NCBI RefSeq assembly: GCF_900110765.1
Contig: NZ_FOEO01000004.1
Coordinates: 186,001 to 250,000, forward strand
Reading direction: 5' to 3'
Source: Pseudomonas sp. NFACC02
GTDB lineage: Bacteria > Pseudomonadota > Gammaproteobacteria > Pseudomonadales > Pseudomonadaceae
Length of the DNA: 64,000 nt
Below the pieces are notes generated by a model. The model saw only the letters and a list, made by a program, of their open reading frames with translations, did no database searches and was not told the origin of the DNA. Within the stretch, counting starts at the first letter, position 1, and every line of letters starts with the position of its first letter. The translations under genes and the position numbers were made by a program. This document shows, piece after piece, positions 25,701-33,791 of this stretch.

Positions 25701-27246
25701 CCGCAGCGAAGTCGGCAAAGGAAGTTGTTTCTGGTTCGATATCGAGCTTGAACAGGACGCTGCCTTTGAGCATTCAAACCTCAAAAAAAACGGCAAAGCC
25801 GGATTACGACTCTTGGTGGTGGACGATAACGACGTCGCCCGTCAGATCCTGTCGAAGATGGTCAACGGGATGGGGTGGGAGGTGGACACGGCAGACAGCG
25901 CTGCGGCGGCCTTTCAGCGGATTCGGGATCAGGCAGCGACACGCCCCTACGACGTCATTTTGATGGATTGGGACATGCCGGTCATGAACGGATTGACGGC
26001 GGCACGACAGCTTGCTCAAGCGACAGACGTCAGCCCTACGCCCGCTGTGGTGATGATCACGGCCTATTCCCACGACATGCTGCATCGCCTGGCCCCGAAC
26101 GAGCGCCCCTTCAGGGCGATGCTCAGCAAGCCGTTAACCCCGGCCCAACTGGCCGAAGCGGTGCATACCGCGATGACCGTTGACGCCTCCGCATCCGAGA
26201 GCATCGAGCCGTTCGCTTCGGGTAAATTTGCGTTGTCGGGCCTGCGATTACTGGTCATCGAGGACAATGCGCTGAACCGTCTGGTTGCCCAGGAGCTGCT
26301 TGAACAAGAGGGCGCCACAGTCGACCTTGCTGAGGGCGGCCTGAGCGGGATCGCCAGACTGAACCAGTGCGAGAATGCGTTCGACGCGGTGTTGATGGAT
26401 ATCCAGATGCCCGACATCGATGGCTATGAAGCCACTCGGCGGATACGCAACGACGTACGTTTTCGTGACCTGCCCATCATCGCGATGACAGCCAATGCTT
26501 CGGACGAGGACCGTAAAGCCACGCTGGCAGCCGGAATGGATGCACATCTGGCCAAGCCCATCGACTTGCCTCACGTCGTCGCCACGCTCCAGCGTTGCGT
26601 GCAATGGGCAAATGATCCGTTGCCCGCCCTGTGTACCCAAGGCGGCGGTGACGTCGAACCTTTTGAATCCATCCTGGCAAGACTTGGCGGAAATCACGCG
26701 TTACTGGGCACGCTTTCACGGCAGTTTTGCACCGAGATAAGTGCCTTGATCGCCTCGTTACAGCAGACCGTGGCCACTGATGATCACAGTGGCGCAAAGC
26801 GAGTGCTGCACACCATCAAGGGCAACGCAGGCAACCTGGGCGCGCGTGGGTTGAGCACACTGGCTGGCAAACTGGAGCGAGAACTCCAGCGCATGACGGG
26901 GTCCCCTCTGAGTCGGCTGTTGACAACCGAGCGCCTTGCAGAGCTCGAGCGTGTGGCCACTGGCAACGTCGAACAATTACTGGCCATGGTCGGTTCCGAT
27001 GCCGGCATCAGCGAGCAGAACTGCCTGACGTACCCAGCGTTTCGCGAACATCTGGAGGCAATCGCACCGCTGTTGGAAAGTCATAATTTGCGGGGGGTGA
27101 CGATGATCGAAGCCTTGGCTGACTATCATTTGCCGTGTTCCCCACACACGTGGGAACGGTTGAATCAGCGCCTTCGAACGCTGGATTTCGAAGGCGCATC
27201 ATCGTTGCTGCAGGCGCTTCTCAGGGCAGGAGAGGACACGCGCTGA
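22759..27246 (+). CDS. Hybrid sensor histidine kinase: CHASE-PAS-HK-REC-REC-HPt
   Basis: A 1495-residue membrane kinase with a GTG start. A first helix near 10-30 leads to a periplasmic CHASE-type sensor (to about 310) and a second helix (LGIGSLFTLILAASGVTLLI). Three PAS/PAC units follow (SSTDGIISKTLEG; SATEVAIIATDCDG; VAQLGIWSW). The kinase core has the H-box SHEIRTPLNAV and ATP motifs NALKFTP, DSGIGI and GTGLGLAI. Two receivers follow (LLVVDDND with LMDWDMP; LLVIEDNA with LMDIQMP). A C-terminal HPt domain (LHTIKGNAGNLG) completes the phosphorelay. It probably signals to the preceding c-di-GMP regulator. Confidence 0.9.
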   Translation: MRLIKSFREAAVCVAVIVAIGITVTVMIYQVVRKSTEYELNTAVDKATQNARGYVLKRMADYQYGLRGVRGAVAVAATESDGFDHALFVRYLQGEGADSEFDGARGFGFIRRVPESELQAFLSSVQKEADAAVTLQQFEPRAGERYIIQYIEPAPQNNSGLGLDIGSEPNRRMAAERAMRSGEPQLTAPITLRLSGVQPSPSMLLLMPVYRSVPSPTTVPDRERLLLGWSFTGLIVTETLRDMELPRDVCLHISDITDGDQAPAFFSKGHDCDASNVMMSRDEDKLVYGRLWRFHFGVGPGFAKSLHLVSPTLVLGIGSLFTLILAASGVTLLISSIRRSRLLREQSRLAAIVESSTDGIISKTLEGVITSWNGGAQTIFGYRAEEAIGRRLEDLVVPRDRIGEERDILQRIAKGIPILSFDTVRHRKDGSFVDVSVNISPLIDARGEVVGASKTVRDISMQKQAEARILELNAGLEDQIAERTAQLRNTNLMLSSVLRSATEVAIIATDCDGLIKIFNAGAERMLGYSEQELVGRATPHVFHLAQELAQRSASLRNETGLDTETFEPLVSQCRTDGSSTREWTFVRKDGSQFPVTLMATEIRDELGELTGFLGIAVDITRREAVQKELTAARDQLLMAAEVAQLGIWSWTIEADDLQWNDRMFDFYFQPLELRESGLHFAHWLERIHPDDRARIENRLRDISAGERVEDQTFRVVSPQGQIRVIQSGAHLERDSAGKPMRVTGINLDITAQCELQARLLEAKERADAASDAKSTFLANMSHEIRTPLNAVLGMLQLLTHAGLDSRQAGYVINARTAASSLLSLLNDILDYSKIEANKLHLDIHPFDLDQLLRDLAVILVGNQSRSAAEVLFELDPTLPVHLMGDSLRLQQVLINLAGNALKFTPQGQVVVRFIRLSSGDRVGIRVEVEDSGIGIQREHLAHIFEGFSQAQASTTRRYGGTGLGLAICKRLVAMMGGELRIRSEVGKGSCFWFDIELEQDAAFEHSNLKKNGKAGLRLLVVDDNDVARQILSKMVNGMGWEVDTADSAAAAFQRIRDQAATRPYDVILMDWDMPVMNGLTAARQLAQATDVSPTPAVVMITAYSHDMLHRLAPNERPFRAMLSKPLTPAQLAEAVHTAMTVDASASESIEPFASGKFALSGLRLLVIEDNALNRLVAQELLEQEGATVDLAEGGLSGIARLNQCENAFDAVLMDIQMPDIDGYEATRRIRNDVRFRDLPIIAMTANASDEDRKATLAAGMDAHLAKPIDLPHVVATLQRCVQWANDPLPALCTQGGGDVEPFESILARLGGNHALLGTLSRQFCTEISALIASLQQTVATDDHSGAKRVLHTIKGNAGNLGARGLSTLAGKLERELQRMTGSPLSRLLTTERLAELERVATGNVEQLLAMVGSDAGISEQNCLTYPAFREHLEAIAPLLESHNLRGVTMIEALADYHLPCSPHTWERLNQRLRTLDFEGASSLLQALLRAGEDTR

Positions 27247-27273
27247 CCGATCACGGGCTCAGCGAGCGAGCTT

Positions 27274-28677
27274 TCAATACGCTGCCGGTGTTATCGAGTC
27301 GCTGGCGTGTGCAACCAACGGGATGTCCATCACCGCATGCAGGCCGTGTGGAGAGACATTCTCCAGTCGGATTTCGCCCCCCAGTCGCACGGCGACGGCT
27401 TGTACGATGGTCAGGCCCAGTCCGACTCCCTGATCGTTGGCGCGACTGTAGAAGCGTTCGAACAGTCGCTCACGTTCTGCTTCGTCGATACCGGGGCCCT
27501 GATCGGTGACGGCCAACTGGAAGCGCTTGCCGGACACCCGCAGCGTGACATTGATCTGCCCACCCGGTGGGGAGAAATTCACGGCATTGGTCACCAGGTT
27601 CTGTAATGCGATGTCGATGGCGGACACGTCCGTTGTAATGACGCAGACCTCTTCGCTGGTGTCGAAGGAGAGCTCCAGGCCTCGGCTCAACACCCAGGGT
27701 GTCAGTTGCACCAGACTGTCGCGGACGGTTTTGACCAGGTCCGTACGCGTGGTGGCCGGGAGCCCTGCGCTGGGTTCCAGTCGGGCAATGGTCAACAGCT
27801 GATTGACCAGCCGGGTCGTGCGGTCAACGCCGACAATCAGATAGTTCAGCGACTCGCGCCGCTGCTCTTCGTTATGGGCTTCGAGGACGTTCTGCGCATG
27901 TACGCGCAAGACCGCCAGCGGCGTACGCATTTCATGGGCGGCATCGGCAATGAAGCGCCGTTCACGGCTCAACACATCCTGAATTTGACCCAAAAGCCTG
28001 TTCAGTGCCGCTTGCATCGGTTCGAGCTCACTGGGCAGGGGAGCCAATTGCAGGGGCTCCAGTGAGCCAGGATGGCGACCGCGCAACGTTGCCGCCAAGT
28101 CAGCAAGCGGTTTGAGTCCCCAGCCGATGGCCAGCCAGATGGCCATCATCAGCGCCAGGCTTCCTATCAGGTTGGGCAGCACCGTGTGCCGCACGATACG
28201 GTTCACCAGATCCGAGCGCACATCGTCGCGCTCTCCGACCCAGATCAGCAGGCTGTGTTGTTCATCCTTGAGCACGAACGTTCGCCACTGATGCCTGCCC
28301 AGGTCATCAATGTCACTGAATCCCGTGTATTGAGGGGCATGGGTGAGCGTCGGTGCGCTCGGCGTGTGAACCAGTAGATTGCCCTGAAGGTCCCACACCT
28401 GAAACGCAATCTTGCTCTCATACGGATGCCCGTCGACCTTGGGATCCGCCTGTCCCAATGCCTGGTTGAAGGCCTGGTAAAGCTGCGCATGCTCCTGGCG
28501 AGCGAGCGGCATGCGCATCACACCCTGCAACAATCTGGCGTTGGTGGCGAGTTGGGCGTCATAGACTTCGGCGATTTCGTGATTACTGTCGTGAACGTTG
28601 ACTATCGTCAGGATCAGCAATCCGATGATGACCAGCCCCAGGATCAGTGTCAGCGTGCGGCGGCGAATCGAGGTCAA
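27274..28677 (-). CDS. Sensor histidine kinase, QseC/PmrB type
   Basis: A 467-residue inner-membrane kinase. N-terminal helix about 8-28, a periplasmic sensor of ~130 residues, a second helix near 165-185 and a HAMP linker. The H-box is ADAAHEMRTPLAVLRVH, and the ATPase motifs are NLVTNAVNFSP, DQGPGI and GVGLGLTI. QseC-family kinases have this short layout with two helices around the sensor. It overlaps the response regulator gene by four bases and is the last gene of the thermostable-hemolysin-family operon, so it may sense that pathway's product or trigger. Confidence 0.9.
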   Translation of the reverse strand: MTSIRRRTLTLILGLVIIGLLILTIVNVHDSNHEIAEVYDAQLATNARLLQGVMRMPLARQEHAQLYQAFNQALGQADPKVDGHPYESKIAFQVWDLQGNLLVHTPSAPTLTHAPQYTGFSDIDDLGRHQWRTFVLKDEQHSLLIWVGERDDVRSDLVNRIVRHTVLPNLIGSLALMMAIWLAIGWGLKPLADLAATLRGRHPGSLEPLQLAPLPSELEPMQAALNRLLGQIQDVLSRERRFIADAAHEMRTPLAVLRVHAQNVLEAHNEEQRRESLNYLIVGVDRTTRLVNQLLTIARLEPSAGLPATTRTDLVKTVRDSLVQLTPWVLSRGLELSFDTSEEVCVITTDVSAIDIALQNLVTNAVNFSPPGGQINVTLRVSGKRFQLAVTDQGPGIDEAERERLFERFYSRANDQGVGLGLTIVQAVAVRLGGEIRLENVSPHGLHAVMDIPLVAHASDSITPAAY

Positions 28678-29336
28678 GGACGCTCCTCCACCAGATAACC
28701 CACGCCACGAACGGTGCGGATCAGGTCCGTGGAGAATTTCTTGCGCAGGTGATGAATGTGGACTTCCAGCGTATTGCTCTCGGCTTCCTCATTCCAGCCG
28801 TAGAGCAACTGGATCAGGCGCTCGCGGGTCATCACCCGTCCGGGCGGCGACAGCAGTTCATACAGGAGCTGGTATTCCTTGGGGGTCAACGACACCGGTT
28901 CGTTCTGATAGGTCACCTGTTGGCTGGTGGGGTCGAGACGGATGCCCCCGTGTTCGATCATCACGCGCGCGCGGCCGGCACTGCGCCGCAACAGCGCCCG
29001 CAACCTCGCCTTGAGTTCGGACAGGTCGAACGGCTTGATCAGGTAGTCGTCAGCGCCTGCGTCGAGCCCGGCGATGCGGTCTTCCGTGGCATCGCGAGCG
29101 GTCAGAATCAATACGGGCAGGGCCGATCCGCTTTCACGCAGTCGCTTTAACACGGTCAATCCGTCCAGCCGGGGCAAACCCAGGTCGAGAATCGCCAGAT
29201 CGAATCCTTCGCTCAGCAACGCATGCAACGCACTGGATCCGTCTTTCACCCAGTCGACGGTGTAACCCTCCCGACTCAACGCGAGGAGAATGCCTTCGCC
29301 CAGCGCGACATCGTCTTCGATCAACAGCAAACGCAT
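28674..29336 (-). CDS. OmpR-family response regulator, QseB/PmrA type
   Basis: A 220-residue regulator. The receiver (1-115) has LLIEDD, the phospho-acceptor in LAILDLGLPRLDG and the lysine in LIKPFDL. The C-terminal winged helix carries LTPKEYQLLYEL and SNTLEVHIHHLRKKF with IRTVRGVGY, typical of QseB/PmrA. Family members bind CTTAAN-N5-CTTAAN-type sites, and two such sites lie at 33665-33728 upstream of this operon. It overlaps the kinase start (ATGA) and lies 10 bp downstream of the TPR gene. Confidence 0.9.
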   Translation of the reverse strand: MRLLLIEDDVALGEGILLALSREGYTVDWVKDGSSALHALLSEGFDLAILDLGLPRLDGLTVLKRLRESGSALPVLILTARDATEDRIAGLDAGADDYLIKPFDLSELKARLRALLRRSAGRARVMIEHGGIRLDPTSQQVTYQNEPVSLTPKEYQLLYELLSPPGRVMTRERLIQLLYGWNEEAESNTLEVHIHHLRKKFSTDLIRTVRGVGYLVEERP

Positions 29337-29346
29337 GAAGGCTCCG

Positions 29347-29988
29347 TTATTTCAGTTTTTTGTTCACGTCGACCAGCAATAGCTGAATGTCCTTGCGCCG
29401 TCCACTGTCGGCCACTTCACGACCCGGTCGCGGGGCTGCCTGCAACGCCTTTTCCAAGGCCTCCCTGGCTTGCGCGTAGTGCCCCTGGCGAAACAGATGA
29501 TCGCCCCAGAAGTAGAGCGGATCGATGCCGTTGGGGTTGATTTTCAAAGCCTGTTCCAGCAGTGCCTGGGCCTTGTCGGCATCGCCGAAGCCAATGGGCC
29601 AGCCGGGTACCCGATCATACAGCGCGGCCAGGCTCGCATACGCCGAGCCCTGCAAGGCATTGGGATCGAGCGTCAGCGCTTTTTCCAGATCGGCCTTGGC
29701 CTGCTTGACCTTGCTCAGCGCGCCGAGACCGCCCTGGGCACCCGCCCAACTGCTGGTGACGATCCCCGACCAAATCCACGCTTCGGCTGCCTTTGGCCGT
29801 TGCTGAGTAAAGGCTGATGATTCGGCAGCCAGCTTTTCGAACGCCGCAACGCGCTGGTCTTCAGGTAGCTGGTACTGGATGTGAGCCCACTCCTGCTGAA
29901 TGGAAGACAGGCGCTGTTGGTCGGGCGCCTCCAGTGCCCAGACGGGCAGGCTCAGGCATGCACACAGCACAAACAGTATTCTTTTCAT
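29347..29988 (-). CDS. Exported TPR-repeat protein
   Basis: A 213-residue protein with a signal peptide (MKRILFVLCACLSLPVWA, cleavage probably after WALEA). It has at least three TPR-like helical pairs, for example LEKALTLDPNALQGSAYASL, LEQALKINPNGIDPLYFWG and ALEKALQAAPRP. It should act in the periplasm as a protein-protein scaffold; its partner is unknown. Start overlaps the stop of the SDR gene by four bases, so it belongs to the same operon. Confidence 0.8.
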   Translation of the reverse strand: MKRILFVLCACLSLPVWALEAPDQQRLSSIQQEWAHIQYQLPEDQRVAAFEKLAAESSAFTQQRPKAAEAWIWSGIVTSSWAGAQGGLGALSKVKQAKADLEKALTLDPNALQGSAYASLAALYDRVPGWPIGFGDADKAQALLEQALKINPNGIDPLYFWGDHLFRQGHYAQAREALEKALQAAPRPGREVADSGRRKDIQLLLVDVNKKLK

Positions 29989-30794
29989 GGTTTGGGTTTC
30001 TCTTCAGAAGGCATGTTGCTGAGTCGACGGATCAGTGGCAGGTGCTTGCGCAACGAACGGTCGACAACCGCAGGCAGGAGGCCGTTGAGGCGTACGAAAA
30101 AGCGTTCCGGCCAGCCCAGATACAATTCGCGCTGGTTGCCGACAATCGCGCTGATCACTGCAGCGGCAACGGTCTGTGGATCGTCTTCGCTGCTTTTAAG
30201 GGCGGTGTTCAGCGCGCGGGCCGCAGGGCCGTTCATGGTGGTACGCGTTGCGCGCGGAGCCACGTACAGCACGCCCACCCGCGTATCCGCCAACTCACGG
30301 CGCAACGCCTCGGAGAAACCGCGCAACGCGAATTTGCTGGCGCAGTACGTCGCGTATCCGGCATAGCCGATCGAGCCAAAGGTCGAGCCCACATTGACGA
30401 CCATGGCGCGTTGCGCATTGCGCAGCATCGGTAACATGAGGCCGGTCAGCAAAATGGGCGCGTGCAGATTGATGTTGAGCATCGCGTCGATTTCACGGCC
30501 CGGCAGTTGTTCGAGCATGGCGAAATGATTAACCCCGGCGGCATTGACCAGCAGGTTGATGCCTTCCATCGCCTGCGCCGTCATCAACACATGCTGGCGA
30601 CCTTCGTGGGTGGTCAGGTCGGCTTTCACCCAATGCAGCAAGTGTGGGTATTGCGCTTGCAAGGGCAGCAGTGGCTCGCGATGACGGGAAACCGCAAGCA
30701 CCTCCGCGCCGTGGCTGCAGAGCGCTTCGGCGATGGCCATGCCGATGCCGCCGCTGGCCCCGGTCAGGACCACACGGGCTTCAGACAGACGCAT
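29985..30794 (-). CDS. Short-chain dehydrogenase/reductase in the thermostable-hemolysin-family operon
   Basis: A 269-residue SDR with the cofactor motif LTGASGGIGMAIAEAL at residues 10-25, VNAAGVNHF, a catalytic serine in NVGSTFGSIGY and YCASKFALRGF near residue 155. The C-terminus is rich in basic and hydrophobic residues. It probably oxidises or reduces a hydroxyl/keto group of the pathway's lipid-like intermediate. It overlaps its neighbours on both sides, upstream by 14 bases and downstream by four, which argues for strict co-expression. Confidence 0.88.
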   Translation of the reverse strand: MRLSEARVVLTGASGGIGMAIAEALCSHGAEVLAVSRHREPLLPLQAQYPHLLHWVKADLTTHEGRQHVLMTAQAMEGINLLVNAAGVNHFAMLEQLPGREIDAMLNINLHAPILLTGLMLPMLRNAQRAMVVNVGSTFGSIGYAGYATYCASKFALRGFSEALRRELADTRVGVLYVAPRATRTTMNGPAARALNTALKSSEDDPQTVAAAVISAIVGNQRELYLGWPERFFVRLNGLLPAVVDRSLRKHLPLIRRLSNMPSEEKPKP

Positions 30795-31470
30795 GAGTGG
30801 ACTCCTTTAGAGGTTGCGTCGTCGGGGCCGGCAATTGCCTGAACATCTCGGTGTACAAGCCGTACACCACTTTTGACGCTTTGATCACCGCTGCCTGGTC
30901 GTCCGGGTCTTCCAGGCGATCCATGAGTTTTCGGTAGGTTTCCATGTGGCCGACGTCGAGGCTGCCGTGGGAGCTGAGGTAGCTGAACGCCGTCGCTGGC
31001 AGGCCCAGGCGCTGCTGGATGCTGCCCGCGGCGTGTGTCGCCAGCGCGATGCTCGTGCCTTCGAGCACGTTGACCATGCCGAACAGGCCAACGGGGTTGC
31101 CCCGGGCAATCAGGTCGTAGAGATAGGCGACCATCAGCTCGATGGGCAGGCCCGGGGCTCCGTCGCGCACGGCGTCGGCATCCGCCCCGCACGCCCGCAG
31201 GTCGTTGAGGATCCACTGCTCATGGCCGTACTCGTCTTCGATGTAGTCGCAAACGGCACCGCGCAGCCATTCCAGCCGAGAAGGCAGCCGTGCGCCGCAG
31301 GCCATCATCAATGGCACGGTGTGGCGAACGTGGTAATAGGCCTGAGTCAAAAACGCACGGTAACTCTCCAGCGTGACCTCGCCAAACAGCGCTTGATGAA
31401 TGATGGGCAGGTTGAACAGCGTTTCGCGTTCGGTGCGTGTTTCGTCTTGCAGCGTCTGAAAAAAACTCAT
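30781..31470 (-). CDS. Heme-oxygenase-like diiron (TenA/PqqC-fold) protein
   Basis: A 229-residue all-helical protein of the iron-containing redox enzyme family. Candidate metal ligands are in the segments QAYYHVRHTVPLM, IEDEYGHEQW and SSHGSLDVGHMETY, which give the spaced Glu/His/Asp pattern seen in heme-oxygenase-like diiron oxidases. Such enzymes use O2 to cut or hydroxylate acyl or amino-acid chains; UndA is a better-known relative. It is often mis-named a TenA regulator. It overlaps the AMP-ligase gene by four bases and the SDR by 14. The substrate is unknown. Confidence 0.75.
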   Translation of the reverse strand: MSFFQTLQDETRTERETLFNLPIIHQALFGEVTLESYRAFLTQAYYHVRHTVPLMMACGARLPSRLEWLRGAVCDYIEDEYGHEQWILNDLRACGADADAVRDGAPGLPIELMVAYLYDLIARGNPVGLFGMVNVLEGTSIALATHAAGSIQQRLGLPATAFSYLSSHGSLDVGHMETYRKLMDRLEDPDDQAAVIKASKVVYGLYTEMFRQLPAPTTQPLKESTHASV

Positions 31471-32948
31471 GATTGAACGTCCTCGGCTCGTGTGGGCTCG
31501 ATGAAGTGATGTCGGTAATGCGCCAGAATGGCGTCGCGTTTCGGCCGTCCGTTCGCCGTGGCCATGCCATTGCCTGTGGTGAACGGCTGCTCAAGACGGG
31601 TCCAGCTGTGTATCCGGGCGTAGTCGGGCAGGGCTTGATTGGCCTGTACGACGGCGTCGGCGATCTGCAGGTCAGTGGTCTCCGGACGGGCAGGCCAGAG
31701 CAGGGCGTGGTTATGTGCCATCGCCTCGCCGTAGACGAACGCCTGGACGATCCGCCCGCGCTGGGTCAGTTCGGCCTCGACCCATTCGGGATTGACGTTG
31801 CGCCCGTAGCTGGTGACGAACTGGTGTTTTTTACGACCATTGAGGTAGAGGTAGCCATTGGCGTCGAACTCACCGAGGTCGCCGCTCGGCCACCACTCGG
31901 GAACGCCATCGGGGTCGCCCAGATAGCCGAGCATGCCGGACCCGGCGATCAGAACTTCGCCGTCCGGCGCCAGGCGTATCTGAACATGCGGGAGTGGTTT
32001 GCCGACGCTGCCGGGCTGATGCGCCCCCGGGCGGTTCAGCGCCACGACCGATGCACACTCGGAAAGTCCGTAGCCTTCATAGACAGGGATGCCCGCTGAC
32101 TCGGCACGTAGCAATAATTCGCGGGTGACCTTGGCGCCGCCCACCGCGATGAACCGCAGCTCACTGGCATCGAATGCCCCGATTTCACAGGCACTGACCA
32201 ACAGCAACAACAGTTGCGGCACCAGAATCATGCTTTGCGGGTTTCGCGTTTTCAGGGTTGAAAGCAGGCGCGGCAAATCCACGCCGCTGGCGCCCTGAAT
32301 GCCCACTGCGCGGTGACTGGGCACACTCAGCAGGGCCCCGGCGTACAACGCGGCGTAGCAGCCGATGTTTTCCAGCAGGATGGCCAGCGGCAGCAGCGAA
32401 AGGTGATGACGAGGGTGTTGCGACTCACTCGCGCGATGCAGTTCCCGGGCGACTGATAACACGCTCTCGGCGCTCAGACAGACCCCTTTGGGGGTGCCGG
32501 TGGTGCCAGACGTGAAGGTCAGCTTCGCAGTGCCCATGGGCAGGGGAGAGGGTTTGCGGACCTGTCGAACCCAGAAACCTTCATGGCTGCTGAACCCGGC
32601 TTGCTCCAGTTCTTCCTCATAGTAGGTCTCGGCAATCACCAGGTCAGCCTGACTTTGCTCAAGGCAATGAAGGCGCTGAGCGGCACTGAAGAAAGGGGGC
32701 AGGGCCACGCAGGTCAGTCCTTCGAACAGGATCGCCAAGTCCCATATCAACAGGTCGGGACCGTTCTTCAGGGCTATCGCCACCACGTTGGCGTTCAGGT
32801 CTTTGAGCACCTGCTGACGCAGCCGGATCTCGGCATCCAGTTCGGCATAGTCGAGCTTGAGATCATCCCCCCACAAGGCATAAGCATGGGGCTGGTTAAT
32901 GGCGAGATCGGAAATCCGCAGGCGAAACGCCGTGAGTTCAGGCGACAT
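31467..32948 (-). CDS. AMP-dependent synthetase/ligase (acyl-activating)
   Basis: A 493-residue ANL-superfamily enzyme. Its ATP loop is TFTSGTTGTPKG (about residue 150), with YEGYGLSECASVV, SGDLGEFDANGYL and a final lid. At the lid, where related ligases have a catalytic lysine (T-x-K-x-KR), this protein reads TANGRPKR by my alignment. It should activate a carboxylic acid as the acyl-AMP or CoA ester, probably a fatty acid, for the rest of the operon. It overlaps the preceding gene by 11 bases. It has no carrier-protein domain. Confidence 0.85.
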   Translation of the reverse strand: MSPELTAFRLRISDLAINQPHAYALWGDDLKLDYAELDAEIRLRQQVLKDLNANVVAIALKNGPDLLIWDLAILFEGLTCVALPPFFSAAQRLHCLEQSQADLVIAETYYEEELEQAGFSSHEGFWVRQVRKPSPLPMGTAKLTFTSGTTGTPKGVCLSAESVLSVARELHRASESQHPRHHLSLLPLAILLENIGCYAALYAGALLSVPSHRAVGIQGASGVDLPRLLSTLKTRNPQSMILVPQLLLLLVSACEIGAFDASELRFIAVGGAKVTRELLLRAESAGIPVYEGYGLSECASVVALNRPGAHQPGSVGKPLPHVQIRLAPDGEVLIAGSGMLGYLGDPDGVPEWWPSGDLGEFDANGYLYLNGRKKHQFVTSYGRNVNPEWVEAELTQRGRIVQAFVYGEAMAHNHALLWPARPETTDLQIADAVVQANQALPDYARIHSWTRLEQPFTTGNGMATANGRPKRDAILAHYRHHFIEPTRAEDVQS

Positions 32949-33615
32949 GGCAGGTCTGCTCCAGTGTCAGGGGTAAACCGAAACGCTCAAACACACCGCT
33001 GTGACTTAGATGAAGGAAGCCTGAGCGTATGTCCCCCACGTGTACGTGAGGTTGGGTGTCGTAGTAGTTGCCCCAGGTGTGTCGCTCCTCGCCCAGGCGC
33101 AGCGGGTCGGCCGCGCACAGGGTGACAGGACGCAGTCCAAGGCGATTGAAACTGTTGACCAGGCCTGCATTACCGGTGAACGCCACCCATTCCAGGCCAC
33201 CCATCGCCAGCAACCAGGTGACCGTGATGATGCTCAAACGCGCGCTTCCCAGCGTACTCGCGGCCAGGTTGCCCACCTCGACGATGCCCTGGCGATCCAC
33301 GGGTCTGGCGGCGTGCCGTTCGATGACCTGTTCGATCGGGTCATCCAGGTAGTGCTCCAGAAACAACGGGCCAGACATCGCCTTGCGCACACCCGCCACG
33401 GCACAGAGCGTCCCGGCCTCGTCATGGAGCCCGAACAGCTCCGGCATGAAGTGGTTGATTTCCGCGTTATGGGCTTGATGAAAACGGTGTTGGATAAACG
33501 CTTCAAATGCCGCGCGCAGCGGCGCTTGGGCCAACGCGCGGTTGAGCGACAGTGTGGGTGCTGCAGCGTTGCCGAAGCGAAACGGTAAACAGATATTCCA
33601 GTCCAGATCCTGCAT
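32938..33615 (-). CDS. Thermostable hemolysin family protein (T_hemolysin, GNAT-like)
   Basis: A 225-residue protein with the family segments HFMPELFGL, LFLEHYLDDPIEQ, EVGNLAASTLGSAR and WVAFTGNAGLVNSFNRLGL. The family is named after Vibrio delta-VPH, but its fold belongs with acetyltransferases and autoinducer-synthase-like proteins. In a biosynthetic operon with an AMP ligase it more likely transfers an acyl group than lyses cells. ATG 33615 has GAGGAG nine bases upstream; the frame from 33660 is not needed. It is the first gene of the operon and diverges from cytochrome b561 across two QseB/PmrA-like sites. Confidence 0.82.
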   Translation of the reverse strand: MQDLDWNICLPFRFGNAAAPTLSLNRALAQAPLRAAFEAFIQHRFHQAHNAEINHFMPELFGLHDEAGTLCAVAGVRKAMSGPLFLEHYLDDPIEQVIERHAARPVDRQGIVEVGNLAASTLGSARLSIITVTWLLAMGGLEWVAFTGNAGLVNSFNRLGLRPVTLCAADPLRLGEERHTWGNYYDTQPHVHVGDIRSGFLHLSHSGVFERFGLPLTLEQTCHVA

Positions 33616-33664
33616 GGGCGAGGCTCCTCCCCAGTGGCGAATGGTGGGAAGTATCAGCACCGTT

Positions 33665-33728
33665 TCTTAACGAAGTCTGAAGGTCAGAAAAAAAGGGTTT
33701 TGCCGCGCACCTTCAGATTCCCTTAAGG
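33665..33728. promoter_or_regulatory. Pair of inverted PmrA/QseB-type boxes
   Basis: Plus strand 33665-33682 contains CTTAAC-N5-CTGAAG. The minus strand of 33711-33728 contains CTTAAG-N5-CTGAAG. Both fit the CTTAAN-N5-CTTAAN direct repeat of QseB/PmrA-type regulators with one change in the second half. They point in opposite directions, one for each divergent transcript. This suggests that the response regulator at 28674 controls both its own operon and cytochrome b561. Confidence 0.6.
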
Positions 33729-33791
33729 CAATTGCCGCAGATTCCTGACGCCATCAAGGCCTATCTGCAATCTCACTGACGAGTACACGGC

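Noticed and set aside
32938..33615. Reading the T_hemolysin gene simply as a secreted hemolysin
   Set aside because: No signal peptide or membrane-active segment; operon context and acetyltransferase-like fold suggest a biosynthetic role.
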